Notes: generated by a model from the sequence alone, not told the origin. A stretch of 64,000 bases of DNA from Acidibrevibacterium fodinaquatile (GCF_003352165.1 NZ_CP029176.1:2232001-2296000), one strand, 5' to 3'; positions 43,999-53,930 are shown, numbered from the stretch's first letter. Program-made: numbers and translations.

Positions 43999-45819
43999 TC
44001 AGGCTTTCGGCAGCCGCACGACGAAGCGCGCGCCGACCACGCGCCCGCTTTCGTCGCGGCGATTTTCGGCGCGGATCCGCCCGCGCAGCGCCTCGATGAT
44101 CTGGCGGCTGATCGAAAGCCCGAGCCCGGAGTGTTGGCCGAAACGCTCGCCCTGCGGGCGTTCGGAGTAAAACCGGTCGAAAATATGCTCAAGCTTGGCC
44201 TCGGGAATGCCCGGCCCCTCATCCTCGACGGTGATTTCCACCTCGCCATCTATCTCGCGCGCCGCAAGCATGATCCGCCCGCCGCGTGGGCTGAAAGAAC
44301 GAGCATTGGCAATCAGATTGCGCAACACTTGCACCAGCCGGTCGGCAACCCCGCGCACCACGAGACCGCTTTCCGGCGCGACGACGATCAGCGGCGGCTC
44401 GCCCTTGCTCAGCGTCGCGGCGTGGATATCGGCCAGCGTCGCCAGGATCGGCGCGACATCGACCAGCTCGGTCGCGGTGCGCGACAATTCGGCGTCGACC
44501 CGGCTCGCATCCGAGATATCGCTGATCAGCCTGTCCAAGCGCCGCACATCCTCGGCGATGATGGCAAGCAGGCGCCGCTGCTGGCCGGGATCCTCGATCC
44601 GCCGCAGAGTCTCGATCGCGCTCTGGATCGAGGAAAGCGGGTTCTTGATCTCATGCGCAACATCGGCGGCGAAGCGCTCGATCGCATCCATCCGCGCCCA
44701 AAGCGCGCTCGCGCTTTCCGCAAGGGCATGCGCGAGGGCGCCGATCTCGTCGCGGCGGGCGAGGAGCCGGCGCGGCACTGCGCCGCTCCGCCCCTGGCCC
44801 TCGCGCATCTCGCCGGCGGCGGCGGCAAGGCGCAGGATCGGCCGGGCGATGGTCCGCGCGAGATACCACGACATGATCACCGTAAGGCCGAGCGCCAAGC
44901 AAAACAGCGCGAGGATCGACATCCGCACGTTATAGAGGCTGTCATCGACCTCGCGCGCTTCGCGGGTGAGCAGGATGATGCCAACCGTCTGGGCGTTTTG
45001 CTGCACCGGCTCGGCGACGGTCACCAGCAGCTGGCCGTCAGTGGTGCGGCGGATATAGGGCGGCGTCTCGCGCGAGCGCGCCGCCCCCTCGGTGCGCAGT
45101 TCCTCGCGCACATCGGGCTGCCAGTCGATCCCGCCGGCGAGCGGCCCGGCCTCCAGCGTCGGCGCCGCGGGATTGTGCGGGAGATGGGCGAGCACCCAGT
45201 CATAGACCTGCTCGATCACGCTCGCGACATGGCTGCGCGGCACCGCCGGCGGGATCGGGTCCATCTCAAACCTGCCGCCGCCGGCTTCGTGCTGGCGGCT
45301 ATCGGCGATCACCGTACCGTCCGGGCCATAGAGCTTGGCTTCGGCGCTCGGCGTCGGCTCGGTCAGGCGGCGAAGCAGCGGGCGGGCGAGCGCCGGCACC
45401 AGCCGCGCCGTGCCCGAAGCCTCGATCGCGACCGCCGCCTGGCCGAGCGCGCCGGCATAGATCCGCGCCTGTTCGCGGAGCGTCAGCACCTCCGCCTCCA
45501 AAAGCCCGTTCTGATACTGGTCGAGATAGAGGAGGGTCACCACCAGAAGCGCGAGCGGCAGCGCATTGACGAGAAGGATACGGCGCAGGAGCGGCGAAAC
45601 CAGGCGCGGGGCAAAAGCCGGCGCCGGAGGAGCTGCGCCTGCCCCATGGGTGGCTGGCGAGAGCGTTCTTTTTTGAAAAAAAGAACCAAAAAACTTTCTG
45701 CCATGGCGCTGGGCCTGTCCCCCTGCCCTTCCCCAAAAATCGCCGGGCCGCCAAAGCAAGGGGACGATTTTCTTTTTTTCGGAGGAAAATGAAGGGTCAG
45801 TTCCCGAATTTATGCCCAT
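43999..45819 (-). CDS. chvG: sensor histidine kinase ChvG type
   Basis: 606 residues. Two membrane helices (LLRRILLVNALPLALLVVTL and LALFCLALGLTVIMSWYLA) enclose a periplasmic stimulus-sensing domain. HAMP follows, then the H-box FAADVAHEIKNPLSSIQSAI, N-box RNLIANARSFSP and G-boxes DEGPGIPEA and HSGLGLSISRQI. ChvG/ExoS kinases sense acid or envelope stress and control exopolysaccharide. The first 60 or so residues, ahead of the first helix, are encoded across an AT-rich hairpin repeat (KFFGSFFQKRTL) and are not family-like. The ATG at 45819 follows the chvI stop by 2 bp. Confidence 0.9.
   Translation of the reverse strand: MGINSGTDPSFSSEKKKIVPLLWRPGDFWGRAGGQAQRHGRKFFGSFFQKRTLSPATHGAGAAPPAPAFAPRLVSPLLRRILLVNALPLALLVVTLLYLDQYQNGLLEAEVLTLREQARIYAGALGQAAVAIEASGTARLVPALARPLLRRLTEPTPSAEAKLYGPDGTVIADSRQHEAGGGRFEMDPIPPAVPRSHVASVIEQVYDWVLAHLPHNPAAPTLEAGPLAGGIDWQPDVREELRTEGAARSRETPPYIRRTTDGQLLVTVAEPVQQNAQTVGIILLTREAREVDDSLYNVRMSILALFCLALGLTVIMSWYLARTIARPILRLAAAAGEMREGQGRSGAVPRRLLARRDEIGALAHALAESASALWARMDAIERFAADVAHEIKNPLSSIQSAIETLRRIEDPGQQRRLLAIIAEDVRRLDRLISDISDASRVDAELSRTATELVDVAPILATLADIHAATLSKGEPPLIVVAPESGLVVRGVADRLVQVLRNLIANARSFSPRGGRIMLAAREIDGEVEITVEDEGPGIPEAKLEHIFDRFYSERPQGERFGQHSGLGLSISRQIIEALRGRIRAENRRDESGRVVGARFVVRLPKA
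45665..45697. repeat. AT-rich hairpin repeat, type A (copy R3), inside chvG
   Basis: GTTCTTTTTT and AAAAAAGAAC flank a 2-nt loop, followed by CAAAAAACTTT. It matches 6634-6665 with one difference. It is translated as part of the chvG N-terminus without breaking the frame. Confidence 0.8.
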
Positions 45820-45821
45820 CG

Positions 45822-46523
45822 TCAGGGCTCTTTGTAACGGTAGCCGATACCATAAAGCGTCTCGATCTGGTTGAAGCGCTCATCGACGGCGCGGAATTTC
45901 TTGCGGATGCGTTTGACGTGGCTGTCAATGGTGCGGTCATCGACGTAAATGTTTTCACCATACGCGGCATCGATGAGCTGGTCACGCGCCTTCACGACAC
46001 CCGGGCGCGCCGCCAGCGCCTTCAAAAGCAGGAATTCGGTAACGGTGAGGTCGATATCGGCGCCGCGCCAGGTGCAGCGGTGTCGCGTCTCATCGAGCAC
46101 GAGATCGCCGCGCTGGATGATCCCGGCGGCCGGCTGGCCGGAGCCCTCGGCGCGGCCAGCCTCGTTGCGGCGCAGCAAAGCCCGGATGCGCTCGATCAAC
46201 AGGCGCTGGCTGAACGGCTTGGTGATATAGTCATCGGCGCCGAGCCGGAGTCCCATCAGTTCATCGACCTCCTCATCCTTGCTGGTCAAAAAAATCACCG
46301 GCATCGCGGAACGGGCGCGCAGGCGCTGCAGCAGCTCCATCCCGTCCATACGTGGCATCTTGACATCGAGCACGGCGAGATCGACCGGGCGGGCGAGCAG
46401 CGCCTGCAGCGCGCTTTCGCCGTCGGTATAGGTGCGCACCTGGAAGCCTTCCTGCTCCAGCGTCATCGCAACGCTAGTCAGGATATTGCGGTCGTCATCG
46501 ACCAGGGCAATGGTGTGCTTCAT
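45822..46523 (-). CDS. chvI: response regulator ChvI type
   Basis: 233 residues from [13 protein letters not shown], with GGAGGTGG upstream. The receiver has the acidic pair DDD, phospho-acceptor Asp in [13 protein letters not shown], Thr/Ser in [16 protein letters not shown] and Lys in YITKPFSQ. The OmpR-type DNA-binding domain includes [20 protein letters not shown] and [18 protein letters not shown], close to ChvI. Partner of the kinase 2 bp downstream. The upstream frame to 46556 is not needed. Confidence 0.93.
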   Translation of the reverse strand: MKHTIALVDDDRNILTSVAMTLEQEGFQVRTYTDGESALQALLARPVDLAVLDVKMPRMDGMELLQRLRARSAMPVIFLTSKDEEVDELMGLRLGADDYITKPFSQRLLIERIRALLRRNEAGRAEGSGQPAAGIIQRGDLVLDETRHRCTWRGADIDLTVTEFLLLKALAARPGVVKARDQLIDAAYGENIYVDDRTIDSHVKRIRKKFRAVDERFNQIETLYGIGYRYKEP

Positions 46524-46589
46524 GACCACCTCCGAGAACCGGCACGGCATCGACATACCACGCCACGCGGCCGATAGGATAACCGAAGC

Positions 46590-47312
46590 ATGACCAAAGA
46601 ATCACCCGCCGACTCCGGGGCCGATCTCGGCTTCGCACTCCGCTCCCTCGCCCGCGCGGCGCGGGCCGGAAGCCTCGCAACCATCACCAATGCCGGGCAG
46701 CCCTTCGTCTCGCTGGTGACGCCGGCATTCGATGCCGGGTGCACGCCCCTCCTCCTGCTCTCGGGCCTCTCCGAACATACTCGCCATCTTCGCGTCGAAC
46801 CACGCTGCGCCCTCCTGATCACGGGCGCAGCGAATGGCCCCAACCCGCAGACGACACCGCGCGTGACCCTAATCGGTCGTGCCATGCCGATCGAGGACGC
46901 GGCTCTGCGCGCCCGCTATCTCGCCATACACCCTTACGCCGCACTCTATGCCGGATTCGGAGATTTCGCGCTCTGGCGCCTCACGGTCGAGGAGGCGCAT
47001 TATGTCGGCGGCTTCGGACTCGCGCGACATGTCACGCAGGCCAAGCTCCTTCCCGCTCCCGAAGCCGTCGCCGCGATCGCGGCGGCGGAGCCCGAGATCA
47101 TCGCCGAGGCCAATGCCGAACGGGCGGTCAGCGAACGCATCGTCGCGATCGATCTCGATGGCTGCGACATCGCCGAAGACGATGCCACCCGCCGCCTCAC
47201 CTTCCCTGCCCCGGCGGCGAGCCCCGAGACGGTTCGCGCAGCACTTCGTCACGTCGCGCCGCAGAAGACGCGCGGTGCAAGACCAGCGCAAGCAAGAGGA
47301 GAGAATTCATGA
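46590..47312 (+). CDS. HugZ-like FMN-binding split-barrel protein (pyridoxamine oxidase fold)
   Basis: 240 residues. The N-terminal split barrel ([52 protein letters not shown]) and the DUF2470 part near the end ([20 protein letters not shown]) match the HugZ/pyridoxamine-oxidase-like family, some members of which degrade heme. A His linked to heme binding in HugZ cannot be verified here. It overlaps the AhpD-like gene by 4 bp and is divergent from chvI. Confidence 0.85.
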   Translation: MTKESPADSGADLGFALRSLARAARAGSLATITNAGQPFVSLVTPAFDAGCTPLLLLSGLSEHTRHLRVEPRCALLITGAANGPNPQTTPRVTLIGRAMPIEDAALRARYLAIHPYAALYAGFGDFALWRLTVEEAHYVGGFGLARHVTQAKLLPAPEAVAAIAAAEPEIIAEANAERAVSERIVAIDLDGCDIAEDDATRRLTFPAPAASPETVRAALRHVAPQKTRGARPAQARGENS

Positions 47313-47878
47313 CCGCCGCCATCAGCCGCTTCCCCGTCCCCTCGCTCTCGGATCTGCCAGAGGATATCCGCGCCCGCATCGAGGCGACCGCGGCCAAATC
47401 CGGCTTCGTCCCCAACGTCATGCTCGCGCTCGCCCACCGGCCGGACGAGTTCCGCGCCTTCTTCGCCTATCACGACGCGCTGATGGCGAAAGAAGGCGGG
47501 CTCTCGAAAGCCGAGCGCGAGATGATCGTGGTCGCGACCTCGGCCGCCAATCAATGCCAATATTGCGTGATCGCCCATGGTGCGGTTTTGCGCATCCGGG
47601 CGAAAAACCCCCTGATTGCCGACCAGATCGCAACGAATTACCGTAAAGCCGATCTCACCCCCCGCGAACGCGCCATGCTCGATTTTGCGATGAAAGTGGC
47701 GCTTTCTTCCCATCAGATCGAGGACGAAGATTATATCCTGCTTCTCGACCACGGCTTCAGTCGTGAGGATTGCTGGGACATCGCCGCCATCGCCGCCTTC
47801 TTCGGCATGTCGAACCGCCTCGCCAACAGCCTCGCCTTCCGCCCGAATGACGAGTTTTATCGGATGGGGCGGGAATAA
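47309..47878 (+). CDS. AhpD-like peroxidase-related protein (carboxymuconolactone decarboxylase family)
   Basis: 189 residues. The redox motif is CQYCVIAHG (about residue 90), following EREMIVVATSAANQ, as in AhpD and the peroxidase-related enzyme subfamily; YRKADLTPRERAMLDFAMKV and WDIAAIAAFFGMSNRLANSL follow. It likely reduces peroxides with a partner thiol. The ATGA overlap with the upstream FMN-binding gene indicates a coupled oxidative-stress or heme-related pair. Confidence 0.88.
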   Translation: MTAAISRFPVPSLSDLPEDIRARIEATAAKSGFVPNVMLALAHRPDEFRAFFAYHDALMAKEGGLSKAEREMIVVATSAANQCQYCVIAHGAVLRIRAKNPLIADQIATNYRKADLTPRERAMLDFAMKVALSSHQIEDEDYILLLDHGFSREDCWDIAAIAAFFGMSNRLANSLAFRPNDEFYRMGRE

Positions 47879-47894
47879 CGGGATCGGGATAAAA

Positions 47895-48458
47895 TTAGCC
47901 TGAGAGCGGCCGCAAACGCGCCGGGATCGTCATCCCGAGCCGGCGTGGCACCTCCCAGACTTCATCGATCTCGCGATAGACGGTAAACCCCGCGGCGAGA
48001 TAGCCGGGCAGTGCCCGCGGATGATCGGCGGTGCAGGTGTTGAGGGTCATCGTCCGCGCCCGGTGACGCCAGACCAGATCGATGGCATTCCGCAAAAACG
48101 GCCCGCCGAAGCCGCGGCCGATGAAATGCGGCATCAGGCCGAAATAGCTGAGATTGACCACCGGCCACGGCCGGGCATCGAGTTCATAAAATCCGCCCGG
48201 CTCACCACCGGCATAAAGCACATGGACACTGATGCCCGGGGTGCTAAGATAGCGCGCGAGTTCCGCGTCCGGCGTCACCCGGCGCAGCCACCAGAGATAA
48301 TCGGCGCCGACCGTGTCATAGAGAAAGCGATAATAGGTGACGCTCGGCGCGGCCAGCGTCACCACCTGCGCGCCTTCGGGGAGGGGCAGCGGCGTGGCCG
48401 GCGCCTGATCGAGGCGAAGAAACGAGACCCGCACCGAAACCTTTGTCACCGGCTCCAT
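47895..48458 (-). CDS. GNAT-family N-acetyltransferase
   Basis: 187 residues. The acetyl-CoA region is VVNLSYFGLMPHFIGRGFGG followed by PFLRNAIDLVWRH, which matches motif A (Q/RxxGxG/A in the form RGFGG). TMTLNTCTADHPRALPGYLA and AGFTVYREIDEVWEVPRR close the fold. Substrate unknown. Its stop lies 16 bp from that of the convergent AhpD-like gene, and it starts 28 bp downstream of rpoD on the same strand. Confidence 0.85.
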   Translation of the reverse strand: MEPVTKVSVRVSFLRLDQAPATPLPLPEGAQVVTLAAPSVTYYRFLYDTVGADYLWWLRRVTPDAELARYLSTPGISVHVLYAGGEPGGFYELDARPWPVVNLSYFGLMPHFIGRGFGGPFLRNAIDLVWRHRARTMTLNTCTADHPRALPGYLAAGFTVYREIDEVWEVPRRLGMTIPARLRPLSG

Positions 48459-48486
48459 CGGCCGCGCCCGATTGCCCGCGCCGTCC

Positions 48487-50439
48487 TCAATCGTCGAGGA
48501 AACTGCGCAGCCGGCGGCTGCGGCTCGGGTGCTTGAGTTTGCGCAGCGCCTTGGCCTCGATCTGGCGAATGCGCTCGCGCGTCACGTTGAATTGCTGGCC
48601 GACCTCCTCCAGCGTGTGATCGGTATTCATGCCGATGCCAAAACGCATGCGCAGAACCCGCTCCTCGCGCGGGGTGAGGCTGCCGAGCACTTTCGTCGTC
48701 GCCTCGCGAAGATTGGCCTGGATCGCGGCGTCGATCGGGATAATCGCCGATTTATCCTCGATGAAATCGCCGAGATGGCTGTCTTCTTCGTCGCCGATCG
48801 GGGTCTCGAGACTGATCGGCTCTTTCGCGATCTTAAGCACCTTGCGCACTTTTTCGAGCGGCATGCCGAGCTTCTCGGCCAGTTCCTCCGGCGCCGGCTC
48901 GCGGCCGATCTCATGCAGCATCTGGCGCGAGGTGCGCACCAGCTTGTTGATGGTCTCGATCATATGCACCGGAATGCGGATGGTGCGCGCCTGATCGGCG
49001 ATCGAACGGGTGATCGCCTGGCGGATCCACCAGGTGGCATAGGTGCTGAATTTGTAGCCGCGGCGGTACTCGAATTTATCTACCGCCTTCATGAGGCCGA
49101 TATTGCCTTCCTGGATCAGATCGAGAAATTGCAGGCCACGATTGGTATATTTCTTCGCGATCGAGATCACCAGGCGGAGATTGGCCTCGATCATCTCCTT
49201 CTTGGCGCGCGCCGAATCGCGCTCGCCACGGCTTACGGTTGCATAAATGCGGCGGAATTCGCTAATCGGCAGACCCGCGTCATTGGCGACCTCGGCGATG
49301 CGGGCGCGAATCTCAGCGATGGCTTCGCCGTGGCGCGCGACGAAATTCTTCCAGCTTTTGCCTGGCAATTTGCCGACCCGCTCCAGCCAGTTCGGATCCA
49401 GTTCATGGCCGTGATATTGGGCAAGAAAATCTTCGCGGCTGACCTTGCAGGATTCGGCGAGCCGCATCAGCGGCCCCTCCTGCGCCATCAGGCGTTTGTT
49501 GAGTTCCTTGAGCTGCATCACCAGCTCTTCGATGCGGTTATTATGCAGCCGCACCTGCTCGACTTTCTGGACCAATTCGTCGCGCAGCTTCTCATAGGAT
49601 TTCTCGCTGCGCGCGCTCACCGCCTCGCCGCCGGTGATGGCACCGAGGCGGCGGGACTGCATCTTCTGCAGCTTCTTATAAAGCGCCTCGATCTCCTCGA
49701 AATTCGCCAGCACCTCGGGCTTGAGCTTTTCCTCGAGCGCCGAGAGAGAAAGGCCGGCGCCCTCGCCTTCCTCGTCCTCATCGCCCTCCTCGCCAGCGGC
49801 GAAGCCCGACACCGACGGCGGCATCGCGTCGGTGCCGCCATCATCGCCGCCCGGCTCACCGCCCGCGTTCGGCGGGCCGCCCTGCGTTGCTTCGAGATCG
49901 ATGATGTCGCGGAGCAGCATGCGCCCGGCCTTCAAGGCATCGTGCCAGGCGATGATGGCGCGGATGGTGAACGGGCTCTCGCAGAGCCCGCCGATCATCA
50001 TCTCACGGCCGGCCTCGATGCGCTTGGCGATGGCGATCTCGCCCTCGCGCGAGAGCAGCTCGACGCTGCCCATTTCGCGCAGATACATGCGCACCGGATC
50101 ATCGGTGCGGCCGAGGCTCTCCTCGTCGACATTGCCGCCGGGCTCCTCGGCTTCCTCTTCTTCGCGCTCCGGCTTGGCGACGGGGTCGGCTTCCTCGGCC
50201 TCCTCGCTCTCGACCACCTGGATGCCCATCTCGTTGAGCTGGGCCATGACGTCCTCGATCTGCTCGGAGCTGTTCTGATCGGGCGGCAGCACGGCATTCA
50301 GCTCATCGAAGGTGATATGGCCGCGCTCCTTGCCGCGGGCGATCATGCGTTTGACCGCGGCGGACTGGATATCGAGCAGATTAGTGTCGAGATCGGTCTC
50401 GGCGGTCGGCGCCTCCGCAGCGGTGGTCTTGGTTGCCAT
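48487..50439 (-). CDS. rpoD: housekeeping sigma factor RpoD
   Basis: 650 residues, full sigma-70. Region 1.1 is near [20 protein letters not shown]; region 1.2 is [20 protein letters not shown]; an acidic non-conserved insert is rich in Glu ([13 protein letters not shown]). Region 2.4 is [20 protein letters not shown], region 3 follows, and region 4.2 ends [20 protein letters not shown]. The start at 50439 ([10 protein letters not shown]) has GGGGAG about 10 nt upstream; 50463 is less likely. It follows dnaG by 60 bp, the usual dnaG-rpoD order. Confidence 0.97.
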   Translation of the reverse strand: MATKTTAAEAPTAETDLDTNLLDIQSAAVKRMIARGKERGHITFDELNAVLPPDQNSSEQIEDVMAQLNEMGIQVVESEEAEEADPVAKPEREEEEAEEPGGNVDEESLGRTDDPVRMYLREMGSVELLSREGEIAIAKRIEAGREMMIGGLCESPFTIRAIIAWHDALKAGRMLLRDIIDLEATQGGPPNAGGEPGGDDGGTDAMPPSVSGFAAGEEGDEDEEGEGAGLSLSALEEKLKPEVLANFEEIEALYKKLQKMQSRRLGAITGGEAVSARSEKSYEKLRDELVQKVEQVRLHNNRIEELVMQLKELNKRLMAQEGPLMRLAESCKVSREDFLAQYHGHELDPNWLERVGKLPGKSWKNFVARHGEAIAEIRARIAEVANDAGLPISEFRRIYATVSRGERDSARAKKEMIEANLRLVISIAKKYTNRGLQFLDLIQEGNIGLMKAVDKFEYRRGYKFSTYATWWIRQAITRSIADQARTIRIPVHMIETINKLVRTSRQMLHEIGREPAPEELAEKLGMPLEKVRKVLKIAKEPISLETPIGDEEDSHLGDFIEDKSAIIPIDAAIQANLREATTKVLGSLTPREERVLRMRFGIGMNTDHTLEEVGQQFNVTRERIRQIEAKALRKLKHPSRSRRLRSFLDD

Positions 50440-50499
50440 CAGAAAAAATACTCCCCGCAACATGGCCGCGGGGCGTCCCCGCGCGGCCGATGTAACACC

Positions 50500-52473
50500 T
50501 CATCCCTCGGCGAAACCCGAAGCCGCGCCGCCGCGCCGGCCCTCAATCCCATGCCCATGGGCCTCATTGCCGCCTGCCCCCTCCCCGTCGTTCCCAGCGG
50601 GATCGGGCTCACCGGCATTGAGGCGATTTTGCGCCTCGCGCAACGCCAAGACTCGCCGCTCGGCACGTGGGGTCGGGTTCGCCTCGAAATCCCGCTGCGC
50701 TGCGGCCAGTTCCTCACGTAACCGTTCGCGGTGCGAAAACCCGAAAAAATGCCACCACCCCTCTGCCACATCCGCCGGCGGCGCCCCGGGCGCGGCAAAC
50801 ACCGGCGCGCAAGCCCGCACCTCCGCCACCTGCTCACCTAGCCCGCTCTCGGCGAGATGGTCGATGAGAGCAGGAGAGTCAAGCGCCGGATGCGAATTTA
50901 GTCCGGCCGCGGCCGCAACATCGGCTGATTCCGGCGCCGCCATCACCGCGTTGCGCACCCAGGCGAGCAGTGCCTCCCGCAGTCGGCTCAACGGCGCCGG
51001 CAAAGCGAGGCCGCTGAGCGCCTCCTCGACCTCGAGCGCCAGCGCCGGATGATGAAGCAGCACCGCGAGCAGCACCCGCTCGCGCGTCTGATCGCCAGGA
51101 CGGGGTGCGGCGCGGAGCCGCGGCAGCGACGGGAACGCCGCTCTCTCCCCCCGCGATGGTGCGCCGCGCGCCCGCCCTTTGGCGCCGCCCACTGGTGCCG
51201 GCGGGCGGCGGAATTCGGCAAAGAAGCGATCGCGGAGTGCCTGGCGATATTCCCACTGGAGGCTGCGATGGTCGATGCTCTCGGCCGCCGCCATCAAGGC
51301 GTCGAAAAACCCACTCCGGCTCTCAGGCGTTGCGCCGGGGAACTGGGCGCGGGTGAGCGCATAAAGCGCGCTGATCAAGGGTTGGCGGCGGGCCAGTGCT
51401 TCGGCGCGGAAGCCGGCCGCGCCGGCGCGGCCGAGCAGGCTGTCAGGATCCTCGCCCGGCGGCAATGGCACGATCTCAAGGCTGCGCTCGGGAGTGATCA
51501 GCGGCAGCGCGAGCGAGATCGCGCGCAGCGCCGCCCGCGCCCCGGCCTCGTCGCCATCGAAACAGAGAAGCGGCACCGGCGACACCTGCCAGAGAGTTTC
51601 GAGATGCTCGATGCCGAGTGCCGTGCCAAGCGGCGCCAGCGCGCCGGGAAACCCGGCCTGGTCGAGGGCGATGACATCCATATAGCCCTCGACCACCAGG
51701 ATTTCGCCGCCAGCGCGGCTGGCAGCCGCGGCGCGGTCGAGATTGTAGAGCGTGCGGCGCTTGGAAAAGACCGCCGTTTCCGGCCCGTTGAGATATTTCG
51801 GCGCGCTGGTCTGGCTGTCATCGAGGCGCCGACCGCCGAAGCTCACGATCCGCCCACGGCGGTCACCGATCGGGAAGATCAGCCGACCGATGAAGAATTC
51901 GCGCGCCGGCTGGCCGTCTTCAGCCGGGCGGAGAAGGCCGGCCTCGATCATCGCCGCTGGGGTAATCCCCTCACGCGCGAGATCGGCGGTCAATGCCCCG
52001 CGCCCCGGCGCGAAGCCGAGACGAAAGCGCCGAGCCGTCGCCTCGCTCACGCCGCGCCGGGCGAGATAGGCGCGCGCGCCAGCGCCTTCGGGAAGCCACA
52101 AACGACGTTCAAAGCTCTCGGTGGCGCGTTCGAGCACGGCCAGGCTGTCCCGCGCCGCGCGCGCCGCGACGGCTTGATCCGGCCCTTCCTCCGGCACCGC
52201 AAGCCCGGCCTCGGCGGCAAGGCCGCGTACTGCCTCGATGAAGCTCTGTCCCTCGGCCTGCATGACATAGCTGATCGCATCGCCATGGGCGCCGCAGCCA
52301 AAGCAATGGTAATGATCGTCATAGACGTAGAAGGACGGTGTTTTCTCGCCGTGGAACGGGCAGCAGCCCTTCCATTGCCGCCCCGAGCGGGCAAGGCGCA
52401 CCCGCCGCCCGATCAGCGCCGGAAGCGGCGTCGTGGCGCGCAATTCCTCGAGGAAACCGGGTGGTAAAGCCAT
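50500..52473 (-). CDS. dnaG: DNA primase
   Basis: 657 residues from MALPPGFLEELRA. The zinc-binding CHC2 motif is CCPFHGEKTPSFYVYDDHYH followed by CFGCGAHGD. The catalytic Toprim domain has EILVVEGYMDVIALDQAG and LLCFDGDEAGARAALRA. The C-terminal helicase-binding domain is long and poorly conserved. Upstream sequence to 52527 is not needed for the family start. It is divergent from the carA fusion across a 95-bp region that contains two operator-like palindromes. Confidence 0.95.
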   Translation of the reverse strand: MALPPGFLEELRATTPLPALIGRRVRLARSGRQWKGCCPFHGEKTPSFYVYDDHYHCFGCGAHGDAISYVMQAEGQSFIEAVRGLAAEAGLAVPEEGPDQAVAARAARDSLAVLERATESFERRLWLPEGAGARAYLARRGVSEATARRFRLGFAPGRGALTADLAREGITPAAMIEAGLLRPAEDGQPAREFFIGRLIFPIGDRRGRIVSFGGRRLDDSQTSAPKYLNGPETAVFSKRRTLYNLDRAAAASRAGGEILVVEGYMDVIALDQAGFPGALAPLGTALGIEHLETLWQVSPVPLLCFDGDEAGARAALRAISLALPLITPERSLEIVPLPPGEDPDSLLGRAGAAGFRAEALARRQPLISALYALTRAQFPGATPESRSGFFDALMAAAESIDHRSLQWEYRQALRDRFFAEFRRPPAPVGGAKGRARGAPSRGERAAFPSLPRLRAAPRPGDQTRERVLLAVLLHHPALALEVEEALSGLALPAPLSRLREALLAWVRNAVMAAPESADVAAAAGLNSHPALDSPALIDHLAESGLGEQVAEVRACAPVFAAPGAPPADVAEGWWHFFGFSHRERLREELAAAQRDFEANPTPRAERRVLALREAQNRLNAGEPDPAGNDGEGAGGNEAHGHGIEGRRGGAASGFAEG

Positions 52474-52501
52474 TAGCCGAGGCCCTTTCGGCGCGACCCG
52501 C

Positions 52502-52562
52502 TGGGATTTTTTTTCCCAAACTCGCATTTCTCATTGCTATGGGAAATTATTTCCCGCATAAT
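52502..52562 (+). promoter_or_regulatory. Promoter with tandem palindromic operators upstream of the HTH-carA ORF
   Basis: Two matching palindromes: TGGGA-N7-TCCCA at 52502-52518 and TGGGA-N7-TCCC at 52540-52555 (core GGGAAATTATTTCCC), centres 38 bp apart. A candidate promoter spans the second one: TTGCTA at 52534-52539, 17-bp spacer, CATAAT at 52557-52562. The ATG at 52569 starts 7 nt after the -10, where transcription would begin, so the mRNA is probably leaderless. The same region could also influence dnaG. Confidence 0.65.
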
Positions 52563-52568
52563 TTGCCC

Positions 52569-53930
52569 ATGCCCCTCACCGTCGAAGATCTCATCGCCCG
52601 CCTCGGTGGCGCCGACGCCGCCGCCGAGCAGCTCGGCGTCGGCACCGAGGCGCTGCGCAAATGGCGCCAAGCGCGGAGCATTCCGGCACGCCATTGGCCG
52701 GCGTTGCTCGCCGCGACCGGGCTGACCCTCACCGATCTGCCTCGCGCCCCATCCCGGAGTGACCCCATGTCCGCCATCGCTCATCCCCCCGAGGGCGCGA
52801 CCGCAGCGCTCGTGCTCGCCGACGGCACGGTGTTCTGGGGCCGCGGCCTCGGCGCCATGACCGCCAAGGCGCCACCGCTCGGCGAGGTCTGCTTCAATAC
52901 CGGCATGACCGGCTATCAGGAGACCCTCACCGATCCCTCCTATGCCGGCCAGATCATAACCTTCACCTTTCCTCATATCGGCAATGTCGGCGTCAATAGC
53001 GAGGATGTCGAGGCCTCGACGATCGCCGCCCGGGGCCTCGTTCTGCACGCCGACATCACAGCGCCGGCCAATTGGCGGGCAACCGAGGGCCTCGATGAAT
53101 GGCTCGCCCGGCGCGGCGTCACCGGCATGGCTGGCGTCGATACACGGGCGCTGACCCTTCGCATCCGCGACCAGGGGGCGCCCAACGCTGTGCTCGCCTA
53201 CCCGAAAGATGGCCGCTTCGATCTGCCGGCGCTCCGCGCCGCCGCGGCTGCTTGGCCGGGGCTCGAGGGGATGGACCTCGCCGGCACCGTCTCCTGCACC
53301 CAAAGCTACCCTTGGGATGAGACGGTTTGGACGTGGGGCCAAGGCTATGGCCGCCAGACCGCGCCGCGGTTTCATGTCGTCGCGGTCGATTATGGCGCGA
53401 AACGCAACATTCTCCGCGAACTCGCCGCCGCTGGCTGCCGCATTACCGTGGTGCCGGCAACCGCCAGCGCGGACGACATCCTCCGCCATCGCCCGGACGG
53501 CGTCTTTCTCTCGAACGGCCCTGGCGACCCGGCGGCGACGGCGGAATACGCGGTGCCGGCGATCCGCGGCGTGCTCGAAGCCGGGGTGCCGCTCTTTGGG
53601 ATCTGTCTCGGCCATCAGCTCCTCGCCCTCGCCCTCGGCGGGCGCACCTACAAGATGGCGCGCGGCCATCGCGGCGCCAACCAGCCGGTCAAGGATCTCG
53701 CGACCGGGAAGGTCGAGATCACCAGCCAGAATCACGGCTTCGCGGTCGATCCGGCAAGCCTCCCGGAAGGCGTCGTGGTCACCCATACTAGCCTGTTTGA
53801 CGGCTCGAACGAGGGCATCGCGCTCACCGGCAAGCCGGTATTCAGCGTGCAATACCACCCCGAGGCCAGCCCCGGCCCCTCCGATAGCCACCATCTCTTT
53901 GGGCGCTTCGTCGCGCTGATGGAGTCCTGA
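52569..53930 (+). CDS. carA: carbamoyl-phosphate synthase small subunit fused to an N-terminal helix-turn-helix
   Basis: From 52569 a single frame of 453 residues. Residues 1-60 are a YdaS/Cro-like HTH (TVEDLIARLGGADAAAEQLG, VGTEALRKWRQARSIPARHW). Residue 67 onward is ordinary CarA (ALVLADGTVFWGRGLG), with the glutaminase Cys in LFGICLGHQLLALALGG and the His/Glu in VQYHPEASPGPSDSHHLFG. CarA hydrolyses glutamine to feed ammonia to CarB for arginine and pyrimidine synthesis. An internal ATG at 52767 has its own ribosome site (GGAGTG, 5 nt before) and would give a normal 387-residue CarA. Two products are thus possible, one with a DNA-binding head. carB follows 3 bp later. Confidence 0.85.
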   Translation: MPLTVEDLIARLGGADAAAEQLGVGTEALRKWRQARSIPARHWPALLAATGLTLTDLPRAPSRSDPMSAIAHPPEGATAALVLADGTVFWGRGLGAMTAKAPPLGEVCFNTGMTGYQETLTDPSYAGQIITFTFPHIGNVGVNSEDVEASTIAARGLVLHADITAPANWRATEGLDEWLARRGVTGMAGVDTRALTLRIRDQGAPNAVLAYPKDGRFDLPALRAAAAAWPGLEGMDLAGTVSCTQSYPWDETVWTWGQGYGRQTAPRFHVVAVDYGAKRNILRELAAAGCRITVVPATASADDILRHRPDGVFLSNGPGDPAATAEYAVPAIRGVLEAGVPLFGICLGHQLLALALGGRTYKMARGHRGANQPVKDLATGKVEITSQNHGFAVDPASLPEGVVVTHTSLFDGSNEGIALTGKPVFSVQYHPEASPGPSDSHHLFGRFVALMES

